Shown here: piece by piece, positions 26,301-39,458 of the stretch
How the letters are laid out: every line of letters starts with the position of its first letter
Numbering within the stretch: the stretch's first letter is position 1
Assembly: GCF_000189635.1 (NCBI RefSeq)
Contig: NW_002476241.1
Span: 124,001 to 188,000 of the forward strand
Length of the DNA: 64,000 bases
Origin: Tetrahymena thermophila SB210
Lineage: Eukaryota > Ciliophora > Oligohymenophorea > Hymenostomatida > Tetrahymenidae
Direction: 5' to 3'
Translations under genes and position numbers: made by a program
The notes under the pieces: model-generated
Databases searched by the model: none
What the model was told of the DNA's origin: nothing
Seen by the model: only the letters and a program-made list of their open reading frames with translations

Positions 26301-27363
26301 AAATTATTATTTTACAATAAAAAAATAATTTTTTGGAATTAAAAATATTAAAAAGTAAATTATTCAAATTTGATATTTATTTGAATTTAAAATTAAAATT
26401 AAATTTATATGAAGATCAAATAAATAGATGCATTTTATGATAGGAATGGCGAAACAATCACTTACTTGCGAAATATTCGTTTCAATAAAAAAAATTATAA
26501 ATTAAATTAGTGGAGGAAGAATTGCGAAACCAAGAGTGCAAAGGTCAATAACAAATATTGAATGGTTGTTTAAAGATTATTAATTTACTATTAGATGTAA
26601 TTAAAGTAAATAAAAACTAAATGTGCAGTAAAAAATTAGTTTTAAAGATTTATTCAATGTAAAAATATGCAAGGAAGCTAATGCTTATTTAAATATGAAA
26701 TATAAGTGGCTAAGAATAAATAGATATAAGATCACTATTATTTTGAAAATGATAAAAAGGTAAATTTTACTTACAAGATTAAGCGAAAATGAAAAAAAAT
26801 ATAAAAATAACCATATATTTTTTGAAGAAAATTCAATATTTAACAAATGAGAGTATTCCTGCGAACTAAAATGAATTAGACTAGATATGATTTATTATAC
26901 TCAATCTTATACAATATTTTCTTAGTTCTTTTTTCTATTCATAAGAGCCAATAAAATTTCAAAGGAATTTGATCACCTTTAAATTTCTATTCATTCATTT
27001 TCTTAGAAACCTATCTTTATTGATTTTGTATAGAGCTATTTTGTTAAATGTATCATTCATTTATTGCCTGCTTAATTGCTTTTATTCTTGCTTGGTAGCT
27101 TGCCCTTAATTAACAAAAAATAAGCAAACAAGCTAATTAATAAACTGACTAGTTGGTAAGTAAATAAATAAATATGCATAAACACTCGATTTTACATTTA
27201 TTTTGATGCAAACAAGAAAATAGAGAAACAAATATTAAATAAACAATCTTCATACTAAACAATACTAATAAATATAGTAATAATTTGTCAAATAAAAAGG
27301 AGCTATTTATTGCCCACTTCTAATTTGACTTACTAATCAATACTCCTTACCCTTTTTCGTTAG
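23321..27363. other. Long AT-rich spacer with two possible gene remnants
   Basis: Four kilobases are mostly A/T runs. Two islands stand out. One, at 23588-23740, may be a thioredoxin-fold gene relic (separate entry). The other is a 137-codon open frame, 26437-26850, with a locally higher G/C content (see findings). The last about 300 bases before 27364 contain the start region of the Gln-rich gene. No RNA gene was recognised. Confidence 0.5.
23588..23740 (+). pseudogene. Possible relic of an SH3BGRL-like (thioredoxin-fold) gene
   Basis: One frame starts MSKVVLFFSPSASSQ, matching the beta-strand and Ser-rich turn that open SH3BGRL/glutaredoxin-like proteins. About 25 codons later, shifted by one frame, the sequence reads EALDKNKFIQIDKMNYES, matching the following helix and strand (L..nki.f...D...n.e). 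The two halves cannot be joined by a plausible intron because no GT..AG pair of usable length lies between them. No downstream remainder of the domain was found. This is either a frameshifted fragment or a chance resemblance. Confidence 0.35.
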
Positions 27364-30300
27364 ATGAACGCAGCAGGTGTGAGGGAGAATATGAATCAGT
27401 TGGCTCCTTCATAAAAAAAACTAATTAGAAACGAAGAACCACCTCAAAGCGACTTAAATTCTCTCTAGTAGTAGATAATGCCATCTGCAAAAAGGTCTTT
27501 TTCAGCAGAAGGTACTGTGAAGAGATGCTCTAAGCTTCGAACTACTGTGAGAAATGAATTTTTTAATGGAGCTAAGAATGCTAATCCAGAAGAAGATACT
27601 TCGTAAGATTGATCTTTTGAGATTTATTTTATTCTTTCTTCTTAAGGAATTTCCATTATTAATGCAGAGTATTTATTAATTTGATTATAATTACAAGGTA
27701 AAAGAAGACTACTTTAGTCGTGTTAAAGAGGTATAATAGCGCTTTTCCCAAGGATTTTTTTGGCAATGTAAGGCAGGGAAATGACCAAGTTTCAAATAGG
27801 GTTCATTAAAATGATTCCTCTGCTCCCAGCAATTAGGGAATTGTGCCAACTGGATATACTTATTCTATACGCTAAGATTCATATTAATTTTTACAATAAC
27901 AGTAACAATAACTTGGCTTTTTAAATGATAACTAAAGCCAATAAAATAGCAAGTTAAGTCGCTAGCAGATGCAGAATCTTAATTAAAGTCAATATCTTCA
28001 TTAAAATATGTACTCCCTATAATAAGGCGTCAAATAAATGATGCCTGCACCAGTATAATTTTAACAGTAAAATTTATCTAGCATGTAAAACTCCTTGTAA
28101 ATGATAAACTAACCTTTTCCTTCTTCATAAATACTCTAATAGTAGCAGTAATACAAATACAGGTGTTAGAGCGAAGCAGACTCGCCGATTAAAAAATCTG
28201 CTTACGACATTTTAGAAAACAGCTCTAGAATACCATAAATTACTTAAAGCGAATAAAAAATTTAATATAATAACTAGAGTGGACCATCTGCAACACATCA
28301 AATGTATATTTAATAAAAATAATAACCTTAGTAGATATAATATCTCAAAAATAATCCTATAAATAGTTCTCAGCATTAAAATTACAATCAAAGTTATTTA
28401 AACTCAAATAATTATCCATCATCTTCTTTAGTGAGTGGAGAGAATTCACCCTTAAAAGAACAGAAATTTAACAACCAAACTTCTTTTACTACAGCATCGT
28501 CTTAATGGAAACATATTTTTACAAACAATCAGTAGACTTAAAATTAAATTCCTAAAATTCAATAATTCCAAGCTGCTAATTCTATAATTAAAAATTAATT
28601 TAAAGCTCGATAAAATATTCCTCCCAAGCCCTAATTCTAGCACTAGAATTACGCATATTGTAAAACTGAATAAAATGAGGACTCAGTTTAATCAAACTCA
28701 AACAGTATAACTGATAATCCTCACAGCATTAACTCAAATAATATCGATATGTTTAGAAATACCATCAATAACGATACACCAAAGTTTACTTCTGACGACT
28801 CAACAACACTCTCATCATAATAAAATTAAACAAATTCTTTTACAGCTGCAATTATCTAACAGTAATTGATGTAAAGAGTCTAAAATAATAACCCAAGCCA
28901 AATCATAAACAAATCCTAATTTTCTAATAATTAAACTCAGAATGAATAATTAAACTTGAAAATTGTTTAGTAAAACGCAAATGCTCCTTCTTCATATCAT
29001 ATCCAAACAAAGCAAAAAAGAAAAAGCCAAGCAGCTAGATCATAAAGTGAAATTAAGCTCTCGAACTCTATTTATTCTAATCAAAATTAAGATTAAGCAC
29101 TAAATAACTTTGATAAGAAAAATCCATTATATGAAGAAGGATTGCAAAAATCAGAGAAAGGAGATGCTAATTTAGATCAAGTTGAAGATAAAAAAAATAA
29201 CTTGAATTATGCTACATTTTCTTCTTCCTCTCTTCTCAAAATAAACTACTTACAAAACGAGAAAAAAAAATAAATAGAATAAGAAAAATAGTAAATTTCT
29301 TCTCATTAATAACCTACTTCGATTTTGCAACAGAATTTGCAAAACAACAACAACAATCTGCTTAATTCTTTATAATTATAACAAAATGTTAATTTATAAT
29401 AAAAGTAGTAAACAAATATGCTAAACAGTTCTTCTGGCTCGGGTGAAGACAAGTTAAACTTCAATTAGAGTCGCTAATTCTTTGATTTTTAAATTTAAAT
29501 GCAAAATGAATCATAAAATGGACTAGTTTAATCGATAAATGGTACTTAAAATGAAATTAATATTTTAGATAACAAACAGCTTTTAAATAAGGACTATTCG
29601 TGCTTCTAATTCAACTTACAGCCTATCCCTGGTTTATAAAATCAAGCTCTCATAGGATAAAACAGCTACCAAAGCTACCATTTAAATAGCCGAAATATCA
29701 GTCCTGAAGATGATAGAAACGGAAAAGAAAATTTAATAAATCAAATAAATAACATTTTCTAAAATAAAGCTAATAAAGTAGACTTACAACATTCTTAAAA
29801 ATCAAATTACTTGAATATCCTTCATTCTCAACAAAACGGCTTAACTTAAAAGATATCAAGCAACAGTAGTGAGAATGTGAACGACTAAAACTAGAGCAGT
29901 TCTGAGAATAAAAAGAGCAGTAGTAGTATACAAAAACCAAGAAAATAGAATGAAGAATTCAAAGAGCAGAAATACACTAATGAGTTTATAGATGATCATA
30001 TTCGAAACTCTGAAAAATTAGTGAGCAGAGCCTCTCAAATCGAAGAAGAGAGTCCTACAGAAAAAGCATCAAATTTATCTAGAAAAAATTCAAACTCATA
30101 ATAGCCAAAACAAGCAAAATCAACTTCTATAAGTAGCTCAGCTAAAAAGAAGAGTAGAATAAAAGTGATTTATCCTGCACAAATGGATCCAAATTCTCTG
30201 AATTAATCATCTAACTTAAGAACTTAATCAGAAGCCAATTTATCAACAAGATAGAAAAAAAATTCAATCATCAAACCATTTTAATGCCAAAATAACAATG

Positions 30301-31514
30301 ATAATAAAATAGATAACAACGCTAATGATATTAGCGAGGATAATTTTTCTCCTGTCCATTTCCATAGGCTCAACACGGAAGCTGACAAGGATTCTGAAAA
30401 CATTTAAAGTAATTATGATTTTTCTAGAAAGGTTTTTTCAGTAAGCAGCTTTTAGCAGCTGGATTCAAATAATCCAGACTCAGCACAGTAAAAGAAAAGA
30501 GTACGCAAACCAAAGAGCTACCATTCACAATAAGTTTTCAATTTAAACTCCAGTGACACTAAAAAAAAGATAGGGTTTTTCAACTATAATTAGGAATAAA
30601 CAACCTCTAATAATATTACTTAAATTATAGAAAATACTTAAATTTCCAATTATCAAAACACAAATGCGAAAGAGAAATAGTAATAAGATCAGTCCCAAGT
30701 ACAAAACACTTCAACTACAACTCTTCCAAAAATCTACACACATTAAAATACTCTGTCTTAAAGCAAACAAAATTTTTCTAAACAGAGAATTAGATTCAAC
30801 TCTTATCAGAAATCCAAAACAGAGATATCCCCAAAAGATGAGGAAAATTAAAATAATTTATCTTTGAGTAACTAATTTTAGAATCAAGTTCAATAGAAAA
30901 AAAATAATCTTAGCCAATAATAGCAGTAGCCATCTTCTTAGCTAAATTAAAAGAATAATTAAACAATGAAGTTGAGTGATTTTGTTTCCCTAACAGAGAA
31001 GAAATAAAGTGCAGGCTCCTCAGATTATGAATAAAAAAAGACTAACCCAAATGAAGGCAATTAAAAGGAGTAACTTTAAGTTAAAGCAAACCCTTTTTTG
31101 CAGTCTAATCTTAACCCTAATTAATTTGAATTCAGTTTTAGGAATAATTAATGTTAAAAAGAATCAGAAAAATAAATAAGTTAATAAATCAACAAGCACA
31201 AAATTCAAAGTGATTCCCAGCAAAGCTCCAGAAATTCTATAGTCCAACCAAATAACAATAATTCAAATTAAGCAAATAATAATCATAATAATTAAAATTA
31301 AATATATGAGTAGAAAAGTTAATAGCATGCTGCTCATAACCAACTTACTAACTAATTATATAATTTCAAATTAAACATCAACAACTAGCAGCCTTATTAA
31401 AGTAAAGATACAACTAGCATAAAACTATCATCTTCACAGCTTAAACAACCAAACAAATTCTTGTCTGAAAAAAAGTAACTTATCTCACAAAATCTCAAAA
31501 CTGATTACTCTTGA
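27364..31514 (+). CDS. Very Gln/Asn/Ser-rich protein, 1,351 residues, function unknown
   Basis: Exon 1 is 27364-27602; exon 2 is placed at 27698-31514 (TGA 31512-31514). Three acceptors are in frame (after 27646, 27680 and 27697); I chose the last because the DNA before it is AT-rich like an intron. The protein is almost wholly low-complexity: long Gln runs written with CAA, CAG, TAA and TAG mixed, Asn runs and Ser clusters. Short charged or basic patches include KKRVRKPKSYHS near two thirds of the length and AKKKSRIKVIYP. No catalytic domain, membrane span or signal peptide is visible. Composition of this type is common in ciliate regulators, RNA-binding and chromatin proteins, but the role cannot be inferred. 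The clustered basic motifs could act as nuclear targeting signals. Confidence 0.85.
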
Positions 31515-31552
31515 ATAAATAAATAAATAAACAAATAAAATAAATAAATAAA
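31514..31552. repeat. AAATA/AAACA tetranucleotide tract
   Basis: AATA units with occasional AACA variants run for about 40 bases immediately after a stop codon, so they lie in the 3' UTR. Confidence 0.85.
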
Positions 31553-32242
31553 CCAGGTAGATAATTAAACCATTTTTACGAACTAACAAAAGTTAAATCT
31601 CAAGAATTTATTAATGAAATATTTACAATAAATCCATAAAAAACCTAAAAATAAATAAATAAAAAAATTAAATTAGTGCTATTTATCCTATACTTTTAAA
31701 AAATTATTTTAAATCAAACAAAGCTTAAATCTTAAAAACATTTATAAATTAATATATTTCAAAGTTCAACTATTTGTATAAAAATTTTTAAACTGAATAT
31801 TTATCACTCACTCACTCATTCATTCATTAATAATTTAAATTTCTTATTATTTTTTAAAAAATTACTATTATTTCAAAATATATCCTATTTATTTCATTAT
31901 AATATTTAAAATTATTTATTAAAATAAAAAACTACTTTAAATTCTCAAATATTAAGGACCTTACTTATATTAGTATTTAATATTGAAATTTTATTTAATT
32001 TTTACTATCCTGTAATTTTATTTATAAATTCCACTAGTAATAAAAAAAAATTAAAGTTTAACTTTTAAAATACAATTCATCAATTTAAAAATTATATAAT
32101 AAACTTGATATAAAAAAATATATAAAATAAATCATTTAATAAAATAGAATTTTGTTTAAGATTTAATTCGATTTGATATTGTGAATGATTAATTTATTTA
32201 TCATAATAGGAATCTCATAACATAATCTAATTAATATGTATT
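31515..32242. other. AT-rich spacer between convergent genes
   Basis: It starts with AAATA/AAACA tetranucleotide repeats (31514-31552) directly after the stop codon and contains a CACTCACTCATTCATTCATT stretch near 31806. It is the shared 3' region of the Gln-rich gene and the multi-pass membrane protein gene. Nothing else is seen. Confidence 0.55.
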
Positions 32243-35200
32243 TCATAAAAATTAATTACTTGATTTTCTACGTTTCTAATTGAACTTAGGATTGATAACA
32301 AAATCCTTAACTTAGATTTATTTAGGTTATAATGCTACAATTGCTTTTACATTTCCAATAACTTCTGAATCATCTTATTAAGAATTTTAGAAAATATTTT
32401 ATAGCCGATAGGTATTGTCTTCATCTTTATTAACTATCAGTACTTAGATATCATCATTCTTATCTTTAAAGTATTTATAGACTCTATTGATGTTGTCAGA
32501 GAGTTTTAGGATATAAATTATGCAGTGAAAGCCAAAATAGAGCCAAACTAAAATGAAGATGGCTTCGCCTGATTTTAAATAGTTATTCAATGTAGAAGAT
32601 TCAATAATATAATTATTATTTAGCATATTTTAATATTGAGTGAACGAATATAACAGAGCACTCAATAGGACAAGCCATGCAATAGAAGAAAAAATTTTAA
32701 AGTAGTTAATGCAATTGAAACTAAAAGGACGAGTAAGTATATCTAAAAATAAACCTAAAATTGATATTATTATCAAGAAAATAATACCTATTTTAGGTGA
32801 GTTATACATAACGACAACAACTAGCATGTAAAGAAACTTTTTTATGAAGTGAAGTAGCTTATAGTTTAACCTTATTGAGTGTTACTTAAAATCCAAATAC
32901 TCAACAAGATGGAATAATCTTTTATATTAAAATCCCTTTTCTGATTCTGAATTTAGAATTTAATAAGTTTTATAGTAAAAGAACATCATCGCTAAGAAAA
33001 AAATACAAGAAAAAATTGCTGAAACACCATTAAGACCGTTAGAGAACTGCATGTTTGTGAATTATAAGAAAACGCTTAACAAGATATAGATGAGACGCAC
33101 TTCCAGTAGGTTGTAAAAAAAGGAAATAGGGTAATGATAAAAATTCTTTCCCTAAAATAATTTGTAATTTGAGTCATCTAGATACTTCATAATTCCAATT
33201 ACAATACCATTAATAGCTAGGAGAACTAGAGTCTCAGTAATGTTAACTAAAAAATTTGCACTGATACCCATTTGTTGGTAAGGGTAAAATGCCTGCTAAT
33301 CACTAACACTAACTTCACTGCCATAAATATTATATGAAGGACTCTTGTATTAGTTAGATTTCATATTGTTGAAATTGTAATTAATCCAAACTGGAGTATA
33401 AGGGAAAACAAAGCTAGCGAACTGAGAAATTAGGAGATGAGCTTTCAATGGAATGACAGTGTTTATCAGTAGCAATGTTGATATGGGTTGTAAACAATTC
33501 ATAAAAAGCAAAGGAATAGATATATATCTTATAAAAGAAAAGAATGAATTGCTCTATAGAGAATTTAAAATTTACTGCTAATATTGAAAGTAGTTCAAGT
33601 CGTCTGAACCAAATTTCATAATAAAAGGCTAAATATTAAATTCGAATACTTAGTTTTAGAAAGAGGGATTTAAAGGCACACCGTTAATTGTTCGGATAGC
33701 AGTGTTTTTGTTTACAACAATTCTTATTAATTTAGAGAAACAACTCTGTTAGACATCGATATTAATGTAACCCACATTAGGTTAAGTGCTATCATTCGAC
33801 ATTGTTAAATTGAGATTATTTTCTCCTATTTAACTACTGCTAGTCTATAAGTTTCTTCTGTTGTGAACTATTTGCAAGTTAAGTAAAAAATATATTCTTA
33901 ATTTATTTGTAAATAAAATTCTAATTACGAGAGTTATCATTGGTTATGATTTTAATATCCAAAAGGGTGATCCATTAAGAAGTTAAAGCATTTTCTAGTT
34001 GTTATCCATCTGTCAGTTCAATTTTTATCTTAGGTCTGAAGTAGTATGCATCTGAAATCAAAGAAAACTAGACAGATGTGTAGTTTTTGCAAAATCCATT
34101 ATAATCTAGATATTATCCACTATCTTAGCACTAACAAAAACCAATACCTCCAGCGATTGGTTTAACCAATTTTACTTGGCTATTATCGAATTTGCAACTA
34201 CTGCACTAATTTTCTAATCCTCCCATACATGTAGCACAACTAATTACAATTAAAATTATTAACTTAAAAAAAATTTTTTTATTATATTAAAATTTTATTT
34301 ACTTTGGAAAACACTTTTTACATGGTGCATTAGAGTTTGTATCGTCATAGTATCCATCCATACAGTCGCATGAATATTTGCTTTTCTAAATTCTAAAAGT
34401 TTTGGTTTAATCAGGACAAACACAAGAACTTGAATCACAACTAGCACATGATTTACTACAAGGAACACAAAGACCCTTTTAGATAGATGTCGTATCTGAT
34501 GGAATTGGTTCCAAAAATTATGAAGGGCATGTACAAAGGGGTGGATTAATTCTATTATTTTTACACGTTAAGCATTTATTTGTATTGTCACAAGTGGCGC
34601 ATTTAGGATTACAAGCTATTTTTTTATATTAAATTAAAAAATTAATTGTTAAATGGAGAATTCAAAGATATCAAACAAGATATTTTAAATTATTCTAAAT
34701 GGAATATTGATTTATTTATTTATTTAAATGTTTCTTTTTAGATAATTAAATTCTTGAGACTAATAAATAAAATAAAATTGTTTGAAAATTTAAATTTTTT
34801 GTTAGCAAACTCTTTAAATAAAAGTTTATTTTAATTAAGTTATTTATTTTTATGAATTAAAAATAATTTTAATGGAAAATTATTAAAGATTTTTTGTAAT
34901 ATTTTTTAATATATGTTTTTTTTACGCTAGCATTTAAACATAGGATCAGAATATTATCCATCCGGACAATTACAGTTGTTTTTTGGATCTCTACCTTATG
35001 TACAATTAATACATTTTGAAGGTAGTGCTTAACATTCATTAGTGCATATATTCTAATTCACTCCACAAGAATGAATCATTTGAATACTATCGTATACAAA
35101 TTAGCCAGTTAAAGGTGTATCTTTTATACAGTTAAAAGATAAATTACTTTTTGCATAAAAACCTTTTTAGCAGACAATACATAAATTTCCTCCTGAAGTT

Positions 35201-37785
35201 ACAAGACAATTATTAGAATTGTTTAAGTAAAAAGGTTGGTCAAAGAAAGAAATGTATCTTACAGCAAAGAATTGAGTTTGAGGAGGAGAAAATTTGTTAT
35301 TATAATCACCAAATTAAACTTATAAAACTTAAATGCTAGTCGGGTAAGTTTCAAAGTAGAAATTCTTAGAAAAAGAGTTTATGAAAATAGTGATTTGAAA
35401 AATGGAATTATTTGAAGGGGTCCAATTAGCTATTGATATTGCAATCTAGTTCCACATATTTGCTCTTATTTTTGATTATAGTGGTGAAAGAGTTTAGCAC
35501 TTTTAACTAAGGCAAATAGTTAAAGAATATTCAAAATTGTTAATTTAATTTAATATTATCATAATTATTGGATTATTAGAAGAATCAGTATAAGATACTA
35601 ATTTTACATATCTGCCTAAATTAGACTAAGGGTACAGCCAAAATCTCATGTTTTATGCTTGTGCGTTATTTAAGTTAATTATTTAAAATTATTATAATTG
35701 AAAAAGCTAAATACCATAATCTACATCAGCAGTTATTGTATTTGAAACATTTTAATCATATTTAAGACTAACATCACTTAATTGGTATTAGTAAATTGGT
35801 TTGGTATTTATGGATGCTATCGTCACAAGTTGTTAATCTTGATAACTGATATCGAATACATAATACACCTTTGCAATAGTAGAAGTAGGAGTGACTGTTG
35901 TTGCTTTTATGCACTGATAACTTATTCCATCATCATAAAAATATTATTTACAATCACACTGTTAAGTTAATGAATTAAATGTTCTTGTTGAAGGGCAAGC
36001 TTAGTCTAGATTAGTTTTATTACTGGATAGGCATTATGCTGAATTGATACCTGAGCATTATGCACAAGAATATCCACACTAAATAGAACATTTTGCTGTG
36101 TTATCAATTTAATAACCAGGAATGCAGTTTTTAATGCAGTCACTGCTATCATGTAAAGGATCCGAACACAATACTGCAGGCAGGCATTAATTAGCTGAGG
36201 AATCTATACCATCCGGGCACTGTGAAGCTCCACTTAGACAATATTCTCCATTTTAATACCTCTAATCATCACATTTCAGGCAAGATTATGTTTGATATTA
36301 AGATAAAGTTTAGCCATTTAACCAACTTAATGCTTATTAAGAAACCTATTCAGAAATAGGGAGAGTATTAGTTGGATTCTAATTATTCCACTACTGTTTC
36401 TCAGCATTAGTAAGTTCTTTACTCTACTGAACTACACAATTTTAATTGCATGTTGAATTATAGGCAGAGAAGGCACCATAATATACTTTTAGGGATTTAA
36501 GCATAAAATAATTAGTATATTGAGAATTTTAGTTACCAAATACAATGAAAAACTAATCGCTACTTAAAAAAGTTTGAGGATTTTTGTAAACAACTGTTTC
36601 GCAATACTAATAATTAAGGTAAATATCAAAATAATAATTTTTTGGTTAGTAATTGGATTAGAATCTTGCATAGGTATATCCTGTAATCACAAAGTAATTC
36701 CACTGTGTTATGCGTTATACATTGCATTTTTATAAAGTATTGTTTAAATTTTAGTTTTGATACTGAAAATTAAAAATAATTTATTCTTGATAATCATTCA
36801 ATCTATTTAAAATGATTTAAAATATTATGAAACCCTTTTCATCCTGGAAACTCATGATTGTATACGGTTGAGGATTAATATCAGTAATCACTGTTTGAAT
36901 GCTAAATGAAATAGTGAACTCTCTCTAGACTTGAGTCAAGCGAAAGCCATTTAGAGTTATGTAGTTCTGTGCTGAAAAACTTAAGCTCTTGTAGAATAAA
37001 ATGGGAACACTATTTTAATTTTGCTTACTAATATCTATATTGTTTTGATAATAGTCATTATTATCATCCAAATATTACACTAGCAAGTCTTAGTTAAATA
37101 AATAATTTGATATCAGGATTGTATTGTCTCTCATCATCATTTTCAAAATATTCTGATAATCGCTAGTAATATTTTAAATTCCATAGTAGCGGTGCAAGTA
37201 AATTGTGCCTGTGTATTATATATCAGTACCAGATGTTATCAAAAAAGTTTCATATTAAAAGTTATTAATAGGAAGATTTTAAAGTTAAGACTGCTAAATT
37301 GGCATAAAATGTACTGCATCACTAGTATCAACTGAATCAGCAATAAATAAGTTAACTTATGGAACTTATGGAATGGTATTAGATACATCCAATGTAATGA
37401 ATACATACATCCATAGATTCTAAGCTTTTGTGTATTTTAAAGGAGTTTGTAAAAAACTTGAACTATCAATTAAAAGCTATGGGTTAGTCTATGATGTAGT
37501 AGGATTTATAGATAGGAGCTAGTATGATTATTAGGATAGTTTCACAGAAAATTAAATTTAGAACGATGAAGCTATGTTCATCCAAAAAGAAATACTTAAG
37601 CTACTCATTTTCTTAAATTGAATATCAGTTGATAAGTCTAAATCTTTCCAAGCATCCTTTTAATTTTCACCATAAAAATTACCTGATAGCACTTAGCTAT
37701 AGCATGGCACAGATTAAGATTTAACGGATACTATTATTGCCAATAATAGACTTAATAAATATTTTATGTAATTAGAAGGCGACAT
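32243..37785 (-). CDS. Large membrane protein: signal peptide, Cys-rich furin-like repeats, multi-span C-terminus
   Basis: Exons (minus order) are 34926-37785, 34303-34615, 33929-34239 and 32243-33867, giving 1,702 residues; introns of 310, 63 and 61 bases keep phase. Residues 1-23 form a signal peptide. Two stretches with alternating beta-type hydrophobicity (starting near 60 and 660; SISFWMNI is typical of laminin-G/concanavalin-like folds) alternate with Cys-rich blocks at about 502-630 and 860-1130. Many of the Cys repeats have the C-x-x-C pattern of furin-like/growth-factor-receptor repeats (for example CKKCFPNCATCMGG). From about 1290 to 1620 there are seven or eight hydrophobic spans, then a polar cytosolic tail. 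This ectodomain-plus-polytopic layout is a large ciliate family of surface proteins of unknown ligand. Function is inferred only as cell-surface or endomembrane sensing/adhesion. The second donor was chosen (GTAAATAA) because it preserves the C-x-x-C spacing. Confidence 0.85.
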
Positions 37786-39005
37786 TATTTTGCTTTGCCT
37801 AAACTTTTTACTTAGAATAATTTTTGTATGATAATTCTGACTAAATATTTTTTAATTAACTAATACTTTTAGAACCTTTTCTCAATTTTCAATCTTAGGA
37901 TTATTTTGTTAACATTTTGTTTATTATATCAAAACAATTATTCTCTCATTATTTTCTTTATTTATGGTAAAAAATCGATCAAAGACTTTACCAAATCTAT
38001 TTAACTTACAAAATACAAAGATCTTTTTGTATTACCATTAATTACATACTAAAAAAAGTAAATAAAATGTTTGTTTGTATTTAATTTGAATTGAACTTAT
38101 ATTAAAAATTTATAACAAATATTAAATAAATGAAATTTATTCGCTTATATCCACAGTAAATTCAAATAAAATTATTGCTAAATATAAAAATTAGGAATTA
38201 ATTTAATAATAACTTTTTAGATTTTGAAAAATGGTAGATATGTATCGAAATTATTTATATTAATTTGAGATGTTTATTTTTAAAGAGCTTTATTTAATCT
38301 TTTTTCAGAGACTAATAGGTACTTGATAAAACCAAAACTAAAATAAAAAAATGATATTTATTTTAATATATTTTTAAAAATAAATTAATAAAATACAATA
38401 TTAATTGAACTAAGCTTATTTATAATAATAATTTTAAGCTTTTCTTTTATAATTTTTGCATATTTTTTTATACAAAATAAATTATGTCTGTAAAATATTA
38501 AGAGTAACAAAAATTATATGTTTTATAAAAATTGTATTTTTTTCTATTAAAAATATAATCTGATCTAAAATCAGTAAAATTGTTTATCTTTTTATTATTT
38601 CCTATTGTCCAAAGGTATTCTGCATTTATTTATAATATATTAATCCAAAATCAAAAAGTAGATACAAATTGCAATTACAAATATAAAATAAAAAGTTAAT
38701 AAATTTATCATTTTTGATCAAATATTTTATTACTATTCTTATTCAAACCTTGCTTGAAAAAATATTTACTATTGAAACTATTCAAACAGAATTCAATATG
38801 TAATAAAATGTTTTTCAATAATTAAATGATGTTTCTTTAAAAATTTAGAAATCAAACTATAATCAAAGATTATTTATAGGTTAATTTAAAAATTAAAAAA
38901 GTTATATAACTATTGCTGCTGACTCTTTCTTTTGTTATATCTAAAAAAACCACAATATTGTTTTCAAGGTTAATGCTTTTTATCAAAAATTTAATATAAT
39001 CTAAT
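37786..39005. other. AT-rich spacer, no gene seen
   Basis: About 1.2 kb upstream of the membrane-protein gene and downstream of the thioredoxin-like gene, both on the minus strand. It holds only homopolymer-rich DNA, with no structured element recognised. Confidence 0.55.
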
Positions 39006-39458
39006 TCATTATTCAACTAATTATCTCCATTTGTGGAATGCATCTTCTCCATCAGTCATCACTTCTATTCTTCCACTTCCTGAAGCTACTTCTCCATTTT
39101 ACTTTAAAACTATCAATTTAGGTATTTTAGTTACTTTGAAATGAGAGGTAAACTTAGCTATACGTTCATCGCCTAACTGAATTGCAAGCCAAGGCATAGG
39201 CTTATAGTAAATTTTAAATTCATCCTCTGTTTAATCAAATGGAATCAAAATTATTTCTAAAACTTTATCTTCAGCATTTACTTCGTTATAAAAGTCAATC
39301 AAAAGAGGAGTAAAAGCTTAACATGGAGGACAATAAGATGCAGAAAAGTATAAACAAGTGACTTTATTTGTTTTTAAAGGTGAAACATCTAGCAAACCAT
39401 TTTTTCCTAAGAAAGTTTAACCTAATGAAAACTCTTTAACTTCTTTCTTTGAGTCCAT
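39006..39458 (-). CDS. Tryparedoxin/nucleoredoxin-like thioredoxin-fold oxidoreductase
   Basis: This is a single exon of 150 residues, ATG at 39458-39456 and TGA at 39008-39006. The fold order is a short N-terminal strand/helix, the strand VTCLYFSAS, then the redox motif YCPPCQAFTP with Cys43 and Cys46, a long helix, a strand ending IPFDQTEDEF, and the strand block TKIPKLIVL carrying the cis-proline expected opposite the active site. The W-C-P-P-C type motif with A-F-T-P behind it is characteristic of tryparedoxin/nucleoredoxin proteins; here Tyr replaces the Trp before the first Cys. The likely role is cytosolic disulfide reduction or a redox relay (inference). There is no signal peptide or membrane span. 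The next gene on the same strand, 1.3 kb upstream, is the SCO1 homologue. Confidence 0.9.

Noticed and set aside
28452..28643. Minus-strand frame within the 1,351-residue gene
   Set aside because: Antisense shadow of a continuous plus-strand coding frame.
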